A stretch of DNA of 39,427 nt from Mucilaginibacter xinganensis (GCA_026225055.1 JAMFSA010000078.1:1-39427), one strand, 5' to 3'; shown: positions 1 through 7,492, counted from the stretch's first letter. Notes: generated by a model not told the origin, from the letters alone. Program-made: numbers and translations.

Positions 1-154
1 AGACCCCGTCTTCTAAACGTTTTTTACTCTCAGTAATAGTAACATAATAATCATTTGATCGTGTTGCCTTTACATCAAAAAAGTAAGTTCTTTTGCCTGC
101 TCTTACCTTCTTTGAGAATACCTCTTCGCGCTCTCTATTGTCAAAATCTCCCAT
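1..154 (-). CDS. DUF3276 (PUR-alpha-like) protein, 5' part only
   Basis: The gene runs off the left edge, so only the first 51 codons are present. I translated it by hand from the ATG at 154 (complement). It reads MGDFDNREREEVFSKKVRAG, then KRTYFFDVKATRSNDYY and TITESKKRLEDGV. This matches my memory of the Bacteroidota DUF3276 family: small proteins of about 100-130 residues related to the PUR nucleic-acid-binding fold, usually starting MGDFDNRER or similar. The family is inferred to bind single-stranded DNA or RNA; the role in the cell is not established. The 169 bases upstream (155-323) are very AT-rich and hold a 10-bp inverted repeat. The ORF is open to the window edge with no stop or frameshift. 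Confidence 0.8.
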   Translation of the reverse strand, partial: MGDFDNREREEVFSKKVRAGKRTYFFDVKATRSNDYYVTITESKKRLEDGV

Positions 155-198
155 AAAAAATCAATTGTGTTTAGTTTGATAGGCATAAATATAAATAA

Positions 199-239
199 AA
201 TTTCAATTTACAAGTATTTAAATAAATATAATTGAAATT
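199..239. repeat. AT-rich 10-bp inverted repeat upstream of the DUF3276 gene
   Basis: AATTTCAATT (199-208) is repeated as its exact reverse complement AATTGAAATT (230-239) around a 21-base AT-only-like spacer. It lies 45 bases upstream of the DUF3276 start, in the position of a promoter or operator. No T-run follows on the minus strand in a way that would suggest a terminator. AT-rich DNA gives such matches by chance fairly often. Confidence 0.35.
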
Positions 240-323
240 AATTAAAACAATTGCTATTAAATTTTCATTTCACCCGACCTAATTATTCAATGATTGTTTT
301 AGGATTTTAAGAAAAGGAATTAA

Positions 324-830
324 TTACTCACCCAATAATTTCTTTTTTTGAGCATCAAATTCGGCTTGTGTTATGGTACCAGCATCCAGCAGGTCTTTTA
401 GCTTTTTAATTTCATCAGCAACATAAGTTGGCGATTGTGCTTTTGTAGCTGCAGTTTGGCAGGGCTGAACCTCGCATGCTAAAATAGCATCATCAATATA
501 TAAGGAGAAACGGAATATGCCGCCAGCATCAACCACTAATACATATTTATCAATGCCATTCCTTTTACTCTTTTTTATGTTTTTTATAATCACACCCCCA
601 TTGGTGAATGCTTTAGGCAAGTTATGAGTAGGCGTAGGGCCGGGCAGGGGGGTAGGTATACCCCTATCCTGAATATAAAGAAATGTACCATCGCTTGCAG
701 ATCCTTTACCAAGCCTTACCGTATCATTTAAATGATAAGTAACACCATTGGTGGCTTTGTAGGAGGTGTACGTTTGAGCTTTGCTTAATATTGGGATTAA
801 TAATATGCAGATAGGAAGTAGTTTTCTCAT
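324..830 (-). CDS. Secreted protein with C-terminal SHOCT domain
   Basis: This is a 168-residue protein. Residues 1-19 are a signal peptide (MRKLLPICILLIPILSKAQ), giving export to the periplasm or cell surface. The middle (about 20-120) is a Thr/Tyr-rich region of no family I recognise, with two Cys (in ACEVQPC) that could form a disulfide. The C terminus (about 137-168, DEIKKLKDLLDAGTITQAEFDAQKKKLL) is a SHOCT motif, a short helical module seen at the ends of many bacterial proteins and thought to mediate oligomerisation. The gene stands alone, 62 bases downstream of the ABC exporter on the same strand and separated from it by a terminator-like hairpin. Function unknown. Confidence 0.75.
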   Translation of the reverse strand: MRKLLPICILLIPILSKAQTYTSYKATNGVTYHLNDTVRLGKGSASDGTFLYIQDRGIPTPLPGPTPTHNLPKAFTNGGVIIKNIKKSKRNGIDKYVLVVDAGGIFRFSLYIDDAILACEVQPCQTAATKAQSPTYVADEIKKLKDLLDAGTITQAEFDAQKKKLLGE

Positions 831-869
831 ATTTAAAGGCTAATGGAGGTTTAATACCTATAAATATAG

Positions 870-898
870 AAAAATTGCCTGAAATTTAATTATCAGGC
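870..898 (-). terminator. Intrinsic terminator of the ABC exporter gene
   Basis: Read on the minus strand, GCCTGA (898-893, overlapping the stop codon of the exporter gene) pairs with TCAGGC (882-877) around a 10-base AT loop and is followed by AATTTTTC. The stem is short (6 bp), so termination may be partial and some read-through into the SHOCT gene is possible. Confidence 0.5.
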
Positions 899-2680
899 GT
901 TTTCTTCTTCTTCCAGCAATTGTTTTTCGTAGAGCTCAAAGTAGGTGCCCTTTTGCTGCATCAGGTAATCGTGGTTGCCTTGTTCAATAATATGGCCTTT
1001 GTCCATTACCAGAATTTTATCGGCACTTTTTATGGTTGATATGCGGTGCGCTATAATAATGCTGGTTTTGCCCTGCATAACGCTGCCCAGGTTATTTAGT
1101 ATTTCTTCCTCGGTACGGGTATCAACAGCCGAAAGACAATCATCAAAAACAATGATCTGTGGTTGTTTAACAATGGCCCTGGCGATTGATACACGTTGTT
1201 TTTGTCCGCCGGATAAGGTTATTCCACGCTCGCCGATCAGCGTTTGAAAACCTTTTTCCAGTTCGATAATATTGTTGTAAACGGCGGCATCTTTTGCAGC
1301 CTGTTCTACGCGCGGCATATCCAGCACATCAGCGCTGAAATCAATATTATTGGCAATAGTATCCGAGAAAAGGAAAACTTCCTGCGGTACAAAGCCTATC
1401 TGCGAGCGGTAACCTTCAAGGTTAAGTTGTTTAATTGGATGCTGGTCTATCAGTATTTCGCCGCCGGTGCAATCGTACATGCGCATCAGCAGGTTGGCTA
1501 TGGTTGATTTGCCTGATCCTGTACGGCCAATTATAGCCACCATTTCGCCGGGATTTATAGTAAATGATACCGATGATAATGCCTGTATGCCCGTATCAGG
1601 ATATTTAAATGAAACATCGTTAAATGTTATCTGCCCGTCAATGGCTATTTTAGGTACATCCGGGGATTTGATCTCGGGTTGCTCATGCAAAAACTCGTTG
1701 ATACGCTTTTGCGAGGCCGCGGCCCTTTGTATTAATGAAGTTACCCAGCCCAATGCGATTACGGGAAACGTAAGCTGATTAAGATAGACGATAAACTCGG
1801 CCACGTTGCCCGATGTTATATTGCCCTTCATTACCTCAACGCCGCCTACATACATAATAATAACGTTGCTTATGCCAACCAGCAGCAGCATTAAAGGGTA
1901 AAATAACGCTTGTACTTGAACCAATGCCATAGAATGGTGTTTGTATTCCTCACTTTCGGCAGCAAAGCTTTTACGTACAAAGTTTTCGCGCACGTATGAT
2001 TTAATGACCCTTATGCCCGAAAAATTCTCCTGCACAAAACTCGAGAGGATGGATAAACGCTGCTGGATCTTCTCGCTGCGCGAATTGATGGATTGGTTTA
2101 CATAAAATATGATTACCACCAATATAGGTAAGGGAAGTATAGAGAAAACGGCGAGGCGCACATTCACCGTCAGCATTAAATAGATCACTATAATAAATAG
2201 CGCTACGGTATTTAAAGTGTACATGATGCCGGGACCCAGGTACATGCGCACACGGCTAACATCTTCGGTTACACGGTTCATCAGGTCGCCGGTATTGTTG
2301 CGGCGATAGAAAGCTAAGGATAATGCCTGGTAATGGCTGTAGATCTCATTTTTAAGATCATACTCAATGTGGCGCGACATGAGTATAATGGTTTGCCGCA
2401 TAAAAAAAAGAAATAAGCCCCTTAATAACGATAAGATAAGGACTAACACCCCAAACAATAATAAGCTCGAACCAAAGATATCATAGATCATGCTTTGCCT
2501 GTTAAAGCCTGCAAAAAGCTGGTAAACGCCAATGTTCTCGGTTACCATATCAAAGGCCATACGAATGATAGCTGCCGGCATAACCCCAAAAATGTTGGAT
2601 ATGATAACAAACAAGGTACCCGGTATAAGCCGCCAGCGATATTTATAAAGGAATTTATTGAGGTATGCGAGGTCTTTCAT
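893..2680 (-). CDS. ABC exporter half-transporter (MsbA/BmrC-like) with degenerate Walker B
   Basis: This is a 595-residue fused membrane-ATPase subunit of the type I exporter fold. Residues 1 to about 315 contain six hydrophobic helices (ABC transmembrane domain). The nucleotide-binding domain (about 345-580) shows Walker A GRTGSGKST (385-393), Q-loop VPQEV, signature LSGGQ, Walker B IIVFDD, D-loop SAVD and the switch His in IIAHR. The Walker B ends in D513-D514, so the residue that is normally the catalytic Glu is Asp, followed by CLSAVD. That replacement is known from one subunit of heterodimeric exporters (BmrC/YheI, TM287), which have one inactive ATP site. No partner subunit lies next to it here. 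The substrate cannot be read from the sequence; drugs or lipids are usual for the family. A promoter lies upstream at 2726-2756. Confidence 0.9.
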   Translation of the reverse strand: MKDLAYLNKFLYKYRWRLIPGTLFVIISNIFGVMPAAIIRMAFDMVTENIGVYQLFAGFNRQSMIYDIFGSSLLLFGVLVLILSLLRGLFLFFMRQTIILMSRHIEYDLKNEIYSHYQALSLAFYRRNNTGDLMNRVTEDVSRVRMYLGPGIMYTLNTVALFIIVIYLMLTVNVRLAVFSILPLPILVVIIFYVNQSINSRSEKIQQRLSILSSFVQENFSGIRVIKSYVRENFVRKSFAAESEEYKHHSMALVQVQALFYPLMLLLVGISNVIIMYVGGVEVMKGNITSGNVAEFIVYLNQLTFPVIALGWVTSLIQRAAASQKRINEFLHEQPEIKSPDVPKIAIDGQITFNDVSFKYPDTGIQALSSVSFTINPGEMVAIIGRTGSGKSTIANLLMRMYDCTGGEILIDQHPIKQLNLEGYRSQIGFVPQEVFLFSDTIANNIDFSADVLDMPRVEQAAKDAAVYNNIIELEKGFQTLIGERGITLSGGQKQRVSIARAIVKQPQIIVFDDCLSAVDTRTEEEILNNLGSVMQGKTSIIIAHRISTIKSADKILVMDKGHIIEQGNHDYLMQQKGTYFELYEKQLLEEEENA

Positions 2681-2685
2681 TTACA

Positions 2686-2847
2686 AGTCCATAGTCCATG
2701 GTTAATAACCCCATAGGCTTTGGCTCAAAAATACGCTAATGAAAGAGGTTTTTCAAGTTTTGAGTTTTTAATACCGAAATTATACATCTAAAAAACAAAC
2801 TATGGTGTATAGACTATCGACCATGGACTAATCTCTATCGACTAATA
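2686..2847. repeat. Heptamer-word array flanking a divergent promoter region
   Basis: Between the divergent ABC exporter and dehydrogenase genes, 2799-2847 divides into seven consecutive heptamers: ACTATGG, TGTATAG, ACTATCG, ACCATGG, ACTAATC, TCTATCG, ACTAATA. On the other side of a 90-base spacer, 2686-2706 read in reverse contains ACCATGG and ACTATGG from the same vocabulary. The longest exact inverted pair is 10 bases (2692-2701 with 2821-2830). The right-hand array ends 3 bases before the -33 box of the dehydrogenase promoter. The left-hand one lies in the exporter's leader. Confidence 0.65.
2726..2756 (-). promoter_or_regulatory. Bacteroidota-type promoter for the ABC exporter
   Basis: On the minus strand TATTTTTG (2733-2726) fits the -7 consensus TAnnTTTG, and a TTG (2756-2754) lies 20 bases upstream, near the expected -33 position. 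Transcription would start about 40 bases before the ATG at 2680. This is a motif match only. Confidence 0.5.
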
Positions 2848-2850
2848 CAT

Positions 2851-2881
2851 TTTGCCACACCGAAAAAAACCTCTACTTTTG
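2851..2881 (+). promoter_or_regulatory. Bacteroidota-type promoter for the leucine-dehydrogenase-type gene
   Basis: TTTG (2851-2854), a 19-base spacer and TACTTTTG (2874-2881) match the primary sigma consensus of the phylum (TTTG-N19-TAnnTTTG) exactly in both boxes and in spacing. It is the best promoter match in the window. A start site near 2888 would leave about 30 untranslated bases before the ATG at 2919. Confidence 0.75.
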
Positions 2882-2918
2882 TCGAAAGCCCCAAAGCAAT
2901 TTTATTTTGTCAGTCATA

Positions 2919-4004
2919 ATGCCGAACCAGACACCAACCGATTCTATATTTAGCCAGCTTGAGGCATTGGGGCATAAAAAAATTGTGTTCTGCAGCGATC
3001 CGGATACGGGTCTTAAAGCCATAATAGCTATTCACGATACTACGTTGGGACCGGCTTTGGGCGGTACACGCATGTGGGCTTACAAAACTGAAGCTGACGC
3101 CTTGAACGATGTGCTGCGGTTATCAAAAAGCATGACCTATAAGGCTTCGATAACAGGTTTAAACCTGGGCGGGGGCAAGGCGGTTATTATTGGTGATTCA
3201 CGCAAAGATAAAACAGAGGCACTATTGCGTAAATTTGGCCGTTTTATAAAAAATCTTAACGGGGAATTTATTACAGCTGAAGATGTAGGTACCAATCCTA
3301 AGGATATGGAATATATCAGGATGGAAACGCAGCACGTTGCTGGTTTGCCTGAAAGCATAGGCGGTAGCGGCGATCCTGCACCTGTAGCGGCACAAGGGGT
3401 GTTTATGGGTATTAAAGCAGCTGTAAAAGAATTGTATGGCAGTGATAATTTAACCGGTAAATCGGTAATTGTGCAGGGTATAGGGCATGTGGGCGAAAAC
3501 CTGGTAAGGTTGCTGCGCGATGAAAAAGCAATGGTTTATGCCAGCGATATTAATGAAGAGCGTTTGGGCCAGGTGGCTAAAAAATATGGAGCTCAGGCTA
3601 TATCAAATAATAATATTTTTGATATAAGTGCCGATATTTATGCACCATGCGGATTAGGGGCAACCGTTAATACCCAGACCATAAATAAGCTTAAATGCGG
3701 AATTATTGCAGGGTCAGCTAATAATCAGCTGGAGGACGAGCATTTGCACGGGCAAATGTTGCTGGATAAAGGCATCCTGTTTGCTCCTGATTATGTAATT
3801 AATGCAGGCGGGTTAATAAATTGTTATTCAGAACTGATGGGCTTTAGCAAAAAGCGCACTTTGCAGCTAACAGAAAATATTTACGATGCAACACGTAATA
3901 TTTTAAAACTTTCAAAGGCTGAAAACATTTCATCAATTGAGGCTGCAAATAAAATTGCCGAAAAACGTATAGTAGACATTAAAAAAGTAAAATCATCATT
4001 CTAA
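2919..4004 (+). CDS. Leucine dehydrogenase-type (Glu/Leu/Phe/Val family) enzyme
   Basis: This is a 361-residue NAD-dependent amino-acid dehydrogenase that deaminates branched-chain amino acids to 2-oxo acids and ammonia. The N-terminal substrate domain carries GPALGGTRMW and the Lys-bearing segments MTYKASITGLNLGGGKAVI. The Rossmann part has GIGHVGENL (about 190-198). EDVGTNP and APCGLGATVN are typical of the leucine/valine branch. Length fits leucine dehydrogenases (about 365). A TTG at 2907 would add four residues (MSVI), but the ATG at 2919 gives the natural start MPNQTPTDSIF. It has its own strong promoter. A small hairpin (4030-4045) separates it from nusB. Leu, Val and Phe specificity cannot be separated by eye, though Leu is most common in Bacteroidota. 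Confidence 0.88.
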   Translation: MPNQTPTDSIFSQLEALGHKKIVFCSDPDTGLKAIIAIHDTTLGPALGGTRMWAYKTEADALNDVLRLSKSMTYKASITGLNLGGGKAVIIGDSRKDKTEALLRKFGRFIKNLNGEFITAEDVGTNPKDMEYIRMETQHVAGLPESIGGSGDPAPVAAQGVFMGIKAAVKELYGSDNLTGKSVIVQGIGHVGENLVRLLRDEKAMVYASDINEERLGQVAKKYGAQAISNNNIFDISADIYAPCGLGATVNTQTINKLKCGIIAGSANNQLEDEHLHGQMLLDKGILFAPDYVINAGGLINCYSELMGFSKKRTLQLTENIYDATRNILKLSKAENISSIEAANKIAEKRIVDIKKVKSSF

Positions 4005-4063
4005 ATAAATCAAATAGTTAATTAAAGAACCCATCAGTAGATGGGCTAAAATCGTTCTTACAC

Positions 4064-5011
4064 ATGTTAAACAGAAGGCACTTAAGAGTAAAAGTATTAC
4101 AGGCGTTGTACGCATATCATCAAACCAGTGGCGGCGATCTCAAAATACACGAGAAAAACCTGTTGCAAAGTATTGATAAGGTATATGAAATGTATATCTG
4201 GATGTTATCATTAATTTCAGAGGTGGTGGATTACGCCCAAACCGACGCTACTGAGCGAGCGAACAAACATTTGCCTACGAAGGAGGACCTGAACCCCGAC
4301 CTTAAAATATTAACCAACAGGTTTGTAGGTTCATTAAAAGAAAACAAAGAGTACTTAACCGCGCTAAAAAAATATAAGGTGGAGTGGAGCTTTGAACCGG
4401 AGCTTACAAAGACACTGTTTAACATCCTGAAAAACTCTCCTGAATACGCCGAATATCTGCAAAAAACGGGCGATACTATTCAAACTGATAAGGATATCAT
4501 CAAGTTCATATTTAAGAAGGTAATTTTGAAATCTTCATTAGCCGACCAGGTTTTTGAGGATAAATTTATTGTATGGGCGGTTGATAAAGATGTGTTACAA
4601 GCATTGATAGCCAAAACATTTAAAAACTTTGCTTTTGATGAGCCTGAGAAAAATAAACTGGCTGAAGTTACCGGTAACTGGGAAGAGGATAGGGAATTTA
4701 TCATTAACCTTTTTGAGCAGAACATACGCCACGATAAGGAATACCAGGAAATGATCGGTGCCAAAACTCAGAACTGGGAACCAGAGCGTATTGCCATGAT
4801 GGATACCCTGTTAATGAAAATGGCCATAACCGAGTTTATAAACTTTACTTCGGTGCCTGTTAAAGTTACTATTAACGAGTACCTGGAAATATCAAAGGAG
4901 TTTAGTACGCCTAAAAGTAATTCGTTTTTAAACGGTATCTTGGACAAAATTTTGATAGAGCTTAAAGCTCAGAACAAAATAAAGAAAATAGGAAGGGGTT
5001 TGATAGAATAA
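4064..5011 (+). CDS. nusB: Transcription antitermination factor NusB, long Bacteroidota form
   Basis: This is a 315-residue protein whose C-terminal half (about 205-305) is a NusB domain. It includes DREFIINLFEQNI, WEPERIAMMDTLLMKMAITEF and the ending VPVKVTINEYLEISKEFSTPKSNSFLNGILDKI, which is a clear NusB signature. NusB with NusE binds boxA RNA and supports rRNA antitermination. The N terminus begins NRRHLRVKVLQALYAY, also NusB-like, so the extra length is an insertion of about 150 mainly helical residues in the middle. Proteins of this length are usual in Bacteroidota, against about 140 in Escherichia coli. It is followed after 3 bases by the DUF1573 gene and then by yajC, a probable operon. 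Confidence 0.9.
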   Translation: MLNRRHLRVKVLQALYAYHQTSGGDLKIHEKNLLQSIDKVYEMYIWMLSLISEVVDYAQTDATERANKHLPTKEDLNPDLKILTNRFVGSLKENKEYLTALKKYKVEWSFEPELTKTLFNILKNSPEYAEYLQKTGDTIQTDKDIIKFIFKKVILKSSLADQVFEDKFIVWAVDKDVLQALIAKTFKNFAFDEPEKNKLAEVTGNWEEDREFIINLFEQNIRHDKEYQEMIGAKTQNWEPERIAMMDTLLMKMAITEFINFTSVPVKVTINEYLEISKEFSTPKSNSFLNGILDKILIELKAQNKIKKIGRGLIE

Positions 5012-5014
5012 ACT

Positions 5015-5458
5015 ATGAAAAAACTTTTTTTAAGCATAATTGCAGCGGGTTTGCTATTATCTGCATGTAACCAATCAGCAAAAACAGCAAGTACTACTAC
5101 AGATTCATCATCAACAAAAAGCGCAGCGGTTGCTACTAATGTGCCGGTAATGAAATTTGAATATAGTATGCATGATTTTGGTAAGATAACCCAGGGCGAT
5201 AAGGTGAATTATAAATTTAAATTTACCAATACCGGTAAATCGCCACTGATCATATCAAATGCGGTTGCAAGCTGCGGATGCACTAAACCTGAGTGGCCAA
5301 GCGGCCCTATAAAACCAGGCGACAGCGGCGAAATAAACGTTACTTTTAATAGTGCCGGAAAAAGCGGATTGCAGGATAAAATGATAACCATTACTGCCAA
5401 TACCAACCCACCGCAAAATGCAGTGCACCTGGTTGGCGAAGTATTAGAAAAAAAATAA
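5015..5458 (+). CDS. DUF1573 lipoprotein
   Basis: This is a 147-residue protein. Residues 1-18 are a lipoprotein signal ending in the lipobox LSAC, with C18 the lipid attachment site. A Ser/Thr/Ala-rich linker (about 20-45) follows. From about 48 on comes a DUF1573 domain: EYSMHDFGKITQGDKVNYKFKFTNTGKSPLIISNAVASCGCTKPEW, with the family's SCGCT motif. The fold is Ig-like (ASH/PapD-like). Function is unknown. It is very common in Bacteroidota and often sits next to yajC. Start-to-stop distance to nusB is 3 bases and the gap to yajC 16 bases, so all three are probably co-transcribed. Confidence 0.88.
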   Translation: MKKLFLSIIAAGLLLSACNQSAKTASTTTDSSSTKSAAVATNVPVMKFEYSMHDFGKITQGDKVNYKFKFTNTGKSPLIISNAVASCGCTKPEWPSGPIKPGDSGEINVTFNSAGKSGLQDKMITITANTNPPQNAVHLVGEVLEKK

Positions 5459-5474
5459 ATAATTAATTTTAAAC

Positions 5475-5801
5475 ATGATAGCAACTATTTTATTACAAGC
5501 AGCGGCCGGCGGGATGTTCGGCAGTTATAGTCAATTTTTACCACTGGTACTGATCGTTATTGTATTCTACTTTTTTATGATACGCCCGCAGGTTAAGAAA
5601 CAAAAAGACCAAAAGAACTATGTTAATGAGCTTAAAAAGGGTGATAAAGTTATTTTAACATCAGGTGCTCATGGCAAAATAGCAGAAGTTGCCGATACCT
5701 CTTTTTTAATTGAACATGAAAGCGGCCACAAAACCCGTTACGAAAAATCATCGGTATCATTAGAAGCATCGAAAGCTTTAAATACACCGCCGAAGGCATA
5801 A
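5475..5801 (+). CDS. yajC: Sec translocon accessory protein YajC
   Basis: This is a 108-residue protein with one membrane helix (about 18-37, FLPLVLIVIVFYFFMIRPQVKKQKDQ) and a cytoplasmic domain: ELKKGDKVILTSGAHGKIAEVADTSFLIEHESG. This is the standard YajC pattern with the RPQ motif directly after the helix. YajC associates with SecDF in the inner membrane and assists protein export. It is the last gene of the nusB-DUF1573-yajC group. Its stop codon TAA is immediately merged with the first word of the heptamer array at 5801, and a strong hairpin follows at 5854. Confidence 0.93.
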   Translation: MIATILLQAAAGGMFGSYSQFLPLVLIVIVFYFFMIRPQVKKQKDQKNYVNELKKGDKVILTSGAHGKIAEVADTSFLIEHESGHKTRYEKSSVSLEASKALNTPPKA

Positions 5802-5920
5802 GTAAAAATTCAAAAGTTAAAAGTCAAAAAAAATGGATTTTAACTTAACTATTGAAAGCTGAAAGCACAAAAGCTTTCAGCTTTCTTTTTTGTTTGACTT
5901 TTGAATTTTTACTTTTAACT
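5801..5920. repeat. Heptamer-word foldback between yajC and the YbbR gene
   Basis: The left arm (5801-5828) is four heptamers AGTAAAA, ATTCAAA, AGTTAAA, AGTCAAA. The right arm (5893-5920), read in reverse, is AGTTAAA, AGTAAAA, ATTCAAA, AGTCAAA: the same four words in a different order. A 16-base stretch pairs exactly (5801-5816 with 5898-5913). Between the arms a second hairpin at 5854-5885 also falls into heptamers (GAAAGCT, GAAAGCA, CAAAAGC, TTTCAGC). The array fills the whole gap and begins on the last base of the yajC stop codon. Confidence 0.75.
5854..5892 (+). terminator. Intrinsic terminator after yajC
   Basis: A perfect 13-bp stem (5854-5866 with 5873-5885, loop ACAAAA) is followed by TTTTTTG. 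This should end transcription of nusB-DUF1573-yajC before the YbbR gene. It is nested inside the heptamer foldback 5801-5920. Confidence 0.75.
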
Positions 5921-5928
5921 TAAAGAAC

Positions 5929-6873
5929 ATGGCTATAGTAAAACTATCCGCAGGAGAACGCAGACGATTATCGGCATTTTTTACGTGCCTGGTATTGGCG
6001 GCACTCGCGTGGTTGTTTATAACGCTGTCGCAACCTTACAATTACAACGTAAAGCGGGTATTAACTTATAAAAATGCCCCGCAAAAAAGAGCATTCCATA
6101 CTTTGCAGTCGGATACAGTGGAGGTTATTGTAAAGGGAACAGGCTGGCAGATGCTTTTCTCAAAAATGAATGATGAAGATACTCCTCTAATAGCAGATCT
6201 GCGGTCATTAGATAATGGGAATTTTGTAGTACTCAGTTCACAGTTAAAGCAAATAAATGATAAGGATGCCAATCACGAAATTATAGCTATTAATCCCGAT
6301 ACACTTTATTTTGATTTTTCCTATCGCATGGTAAAACGAGTGCCTGTACATTTAGTAGCATCTTTAAAATACCAGCAGCAGTTTGCGCAATCAAACAATG
6401 CTATAGTAAAACCGGCTTATGTTACTTTAACAGGGCCTGCTAACCGCATCAGTAAAATAACGCAGTGGGATACAGATTCATTAATAGCTGAAGATGTGAA
6501 CGAAACTATCAGAACTAAACTGAACATGCAGGCGGTTAGCGAGGGTAACATGAGTATGTACCCTAAGGCAGTTGATGTAGTGGTGCCGGTTGATGAATTT
6601 ACGGAGAAAACCCTGCAAATACCGGTGAAGATCATCAATAACACCGATTATTACAACGTGAAGATATTTCCGCAGAAAGTTAAAGTTACCTTCATAACTT
6701 CATTAAAAAAATACTCAGAGATGGGTGAGGATTTTTTTGAGGCAGAATCGGACCTTAACCTTTGGAAATTACAGGGCTATACTATTTTGCCTGTAAAGCT
6801 GATCCGTTATCCGCCGTTTTGTAAAATAGTGAGTATCGATCCGCCAAATATTGATTTCATCATTAGAAAATAA
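5929..6873 (+). CDS. YbbR/CdaR-like membrane-anchored protein
   Basis: This is a 314-residue protein. It starts with a short basic cytoplasmic stretch (MAIVKLSAGERRRLSAFF) and one membrane helix (about 17-34, FTCLVLAALAWLFITLSQ). The remaining extracytoplasmic part is beta-rich and resembles YbbR repeats, for example VPVHLVASLKYQQQ and FVQPAYVTLTGPANRI-type segments around 130-170. Founder proteins (CdaR/YbbR of Firmicutes) regulate c-di-AMP synthase. Bacteroidota members sit, as here, next to coaE, and their role is not known to me. The stop overlaps the coaE start by one base (TAATG), so the two are translationally coupled. Confidence 0.75.
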   Translation: MAIVKLSAGERRRLSAFFTCLVLAALAWLFITLSQPYNYNVKRVLTYKNAPQKRAFHTLQSDTVEVIVKGTGWQMLFSKMNDEDTPLIADLRSLDNGNFVVLSSQLKQINDKDANHEIIAINPDTLYFDFSYRMVKRVPVHLVASLKYQQQFAQSNNAIVKPAYVTLTGPANRISKITQWDTDSLIAEDVNETIRTKLNMQAVSEGNMSMYPKAVDVVVPVDEFTEKTLQIPVKIINNTDYYNVKIFPQKVKVTFITSLKKYSEMGEDFFEAESDLNLWKLQGYTILPVKLIRYPPFCKIVSIDPPNIDFIIRK

Positions 6874-7469
6874 TGCTTAAAATAGGTATAACCGGTAACA
6901 TAGGCAGTGGTAAAACTACGGTAAGCAAAATATTTGAAGTATTGGGCATACCCGTTTTTTATGCTGATGACGAAGCTAAAAAGGTAATGGTGAATGATAA
7001 TATACTCATTGATGCCATAAAACAAACCTTCGGGGCAGAATCTTATTTTTGGGATGGTTCATTAAACCGCAAGCACATATCAAATATTGTTTTTAAAAGT
7101 GAAACAGAACTGGCAAGGCTGAATGCAATAGTTCATCCTGCAGTTTTCAGGGCTTTTGATAACTGGGTGCCGAGGTTTAAAAATGCCCCCTATGTTTTAA
7201 AGGAGGCTGCATTATTATTTGAAAGTACCTCGTACAAAATGTGCGATAAAACCATAATGGTAACCGCCCCGCTGGAGATGCGCATACAACGGGTAATACA
7301 ACGTGATGGATTGAGTAAAACGGAAATCAGGAACAGGGATGCAAAACAATTTACAGAGGAGAAAAAGCTGGAGTTAGCTGATTATGCTATAAAGAACGAT
7401 AATAGTGAGTTGGTAATACCGCAGGTTTTGGCCTTGCATGAATTGTTTGTTGGTTCATTGGTTCAATAA
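6873..7469 (+). CDS. coaE: Dephospho-CoA kinase
   Basis: This is a 198-residue P-loop kinase that phosphorylates dephospho-CoA at the 3'-OH of ribose, the last step of CoA synthesis, in the cytoplasm. It starts LKIGITGNIGSGKTTVSKIFEVLGIPVFYADDEAKKVM, with the P-loop at about residues 8-15 and the family YADDEAK motif. VHPAVFRAF and EAALLFES are further CoaE signatures. Length is normal. The last codons and the stop (GTTCAATAA) lie inside an octamer-word array (7450-7482), so the final residues SLVQ and the stop appear to be set by the repeat. Confidence 0.93.
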   Translation: MLKIGITGNIGSGKTTVSKIFEVLGIPVFYADDEAKKVMVNDNILIDAIKQTFGAESYFWDGSLNRKHISNIVFKSETELARLNAIVHPAVFRAFDNWVPRFKNAPYVLKEAALLFESTSYKMCDKTIMVTAPLEMRIQRVIQRDGLSKTEIRNRDAKQFTEEKKLELADYAIKNDNSELVIPQVLALHELFVGSLVQ

Positions 7470-7482
7470 GTTCATTGGTGCA
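7450..7482. repeat. Octamer-word array covering the coaE stop codon
   Basis: TTGGTTCA occurs twice in a row (7450-7457, 7458-7465), followed by ATAAGTTCA (7466-7474), which contains the coaE stop codon, and TTGGTGCA (7475-7482). This is a direct array without an inverted arm. It resembles the other word arrays in the window in unit length and in sitting at a gene end. Confidence 0.5.
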
Positions 7483-7492
7483 GGGTGTTTAT

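Noticed and set aside
2799..2847. CRISPR-like array
   Set aside because: The words are 7 bases with no spacers and no cas genes are present; direct repeats of 24-40 bases with unique spacers are not seen anywhere in the window.
4030..4045. Terminator between the dehydrogenase gene and nusB
   Set aside because: The hairpin CCCATC-AGTA-GATGGG is only 6 bp and is followed by CTAAAATCG rather than a T-run.
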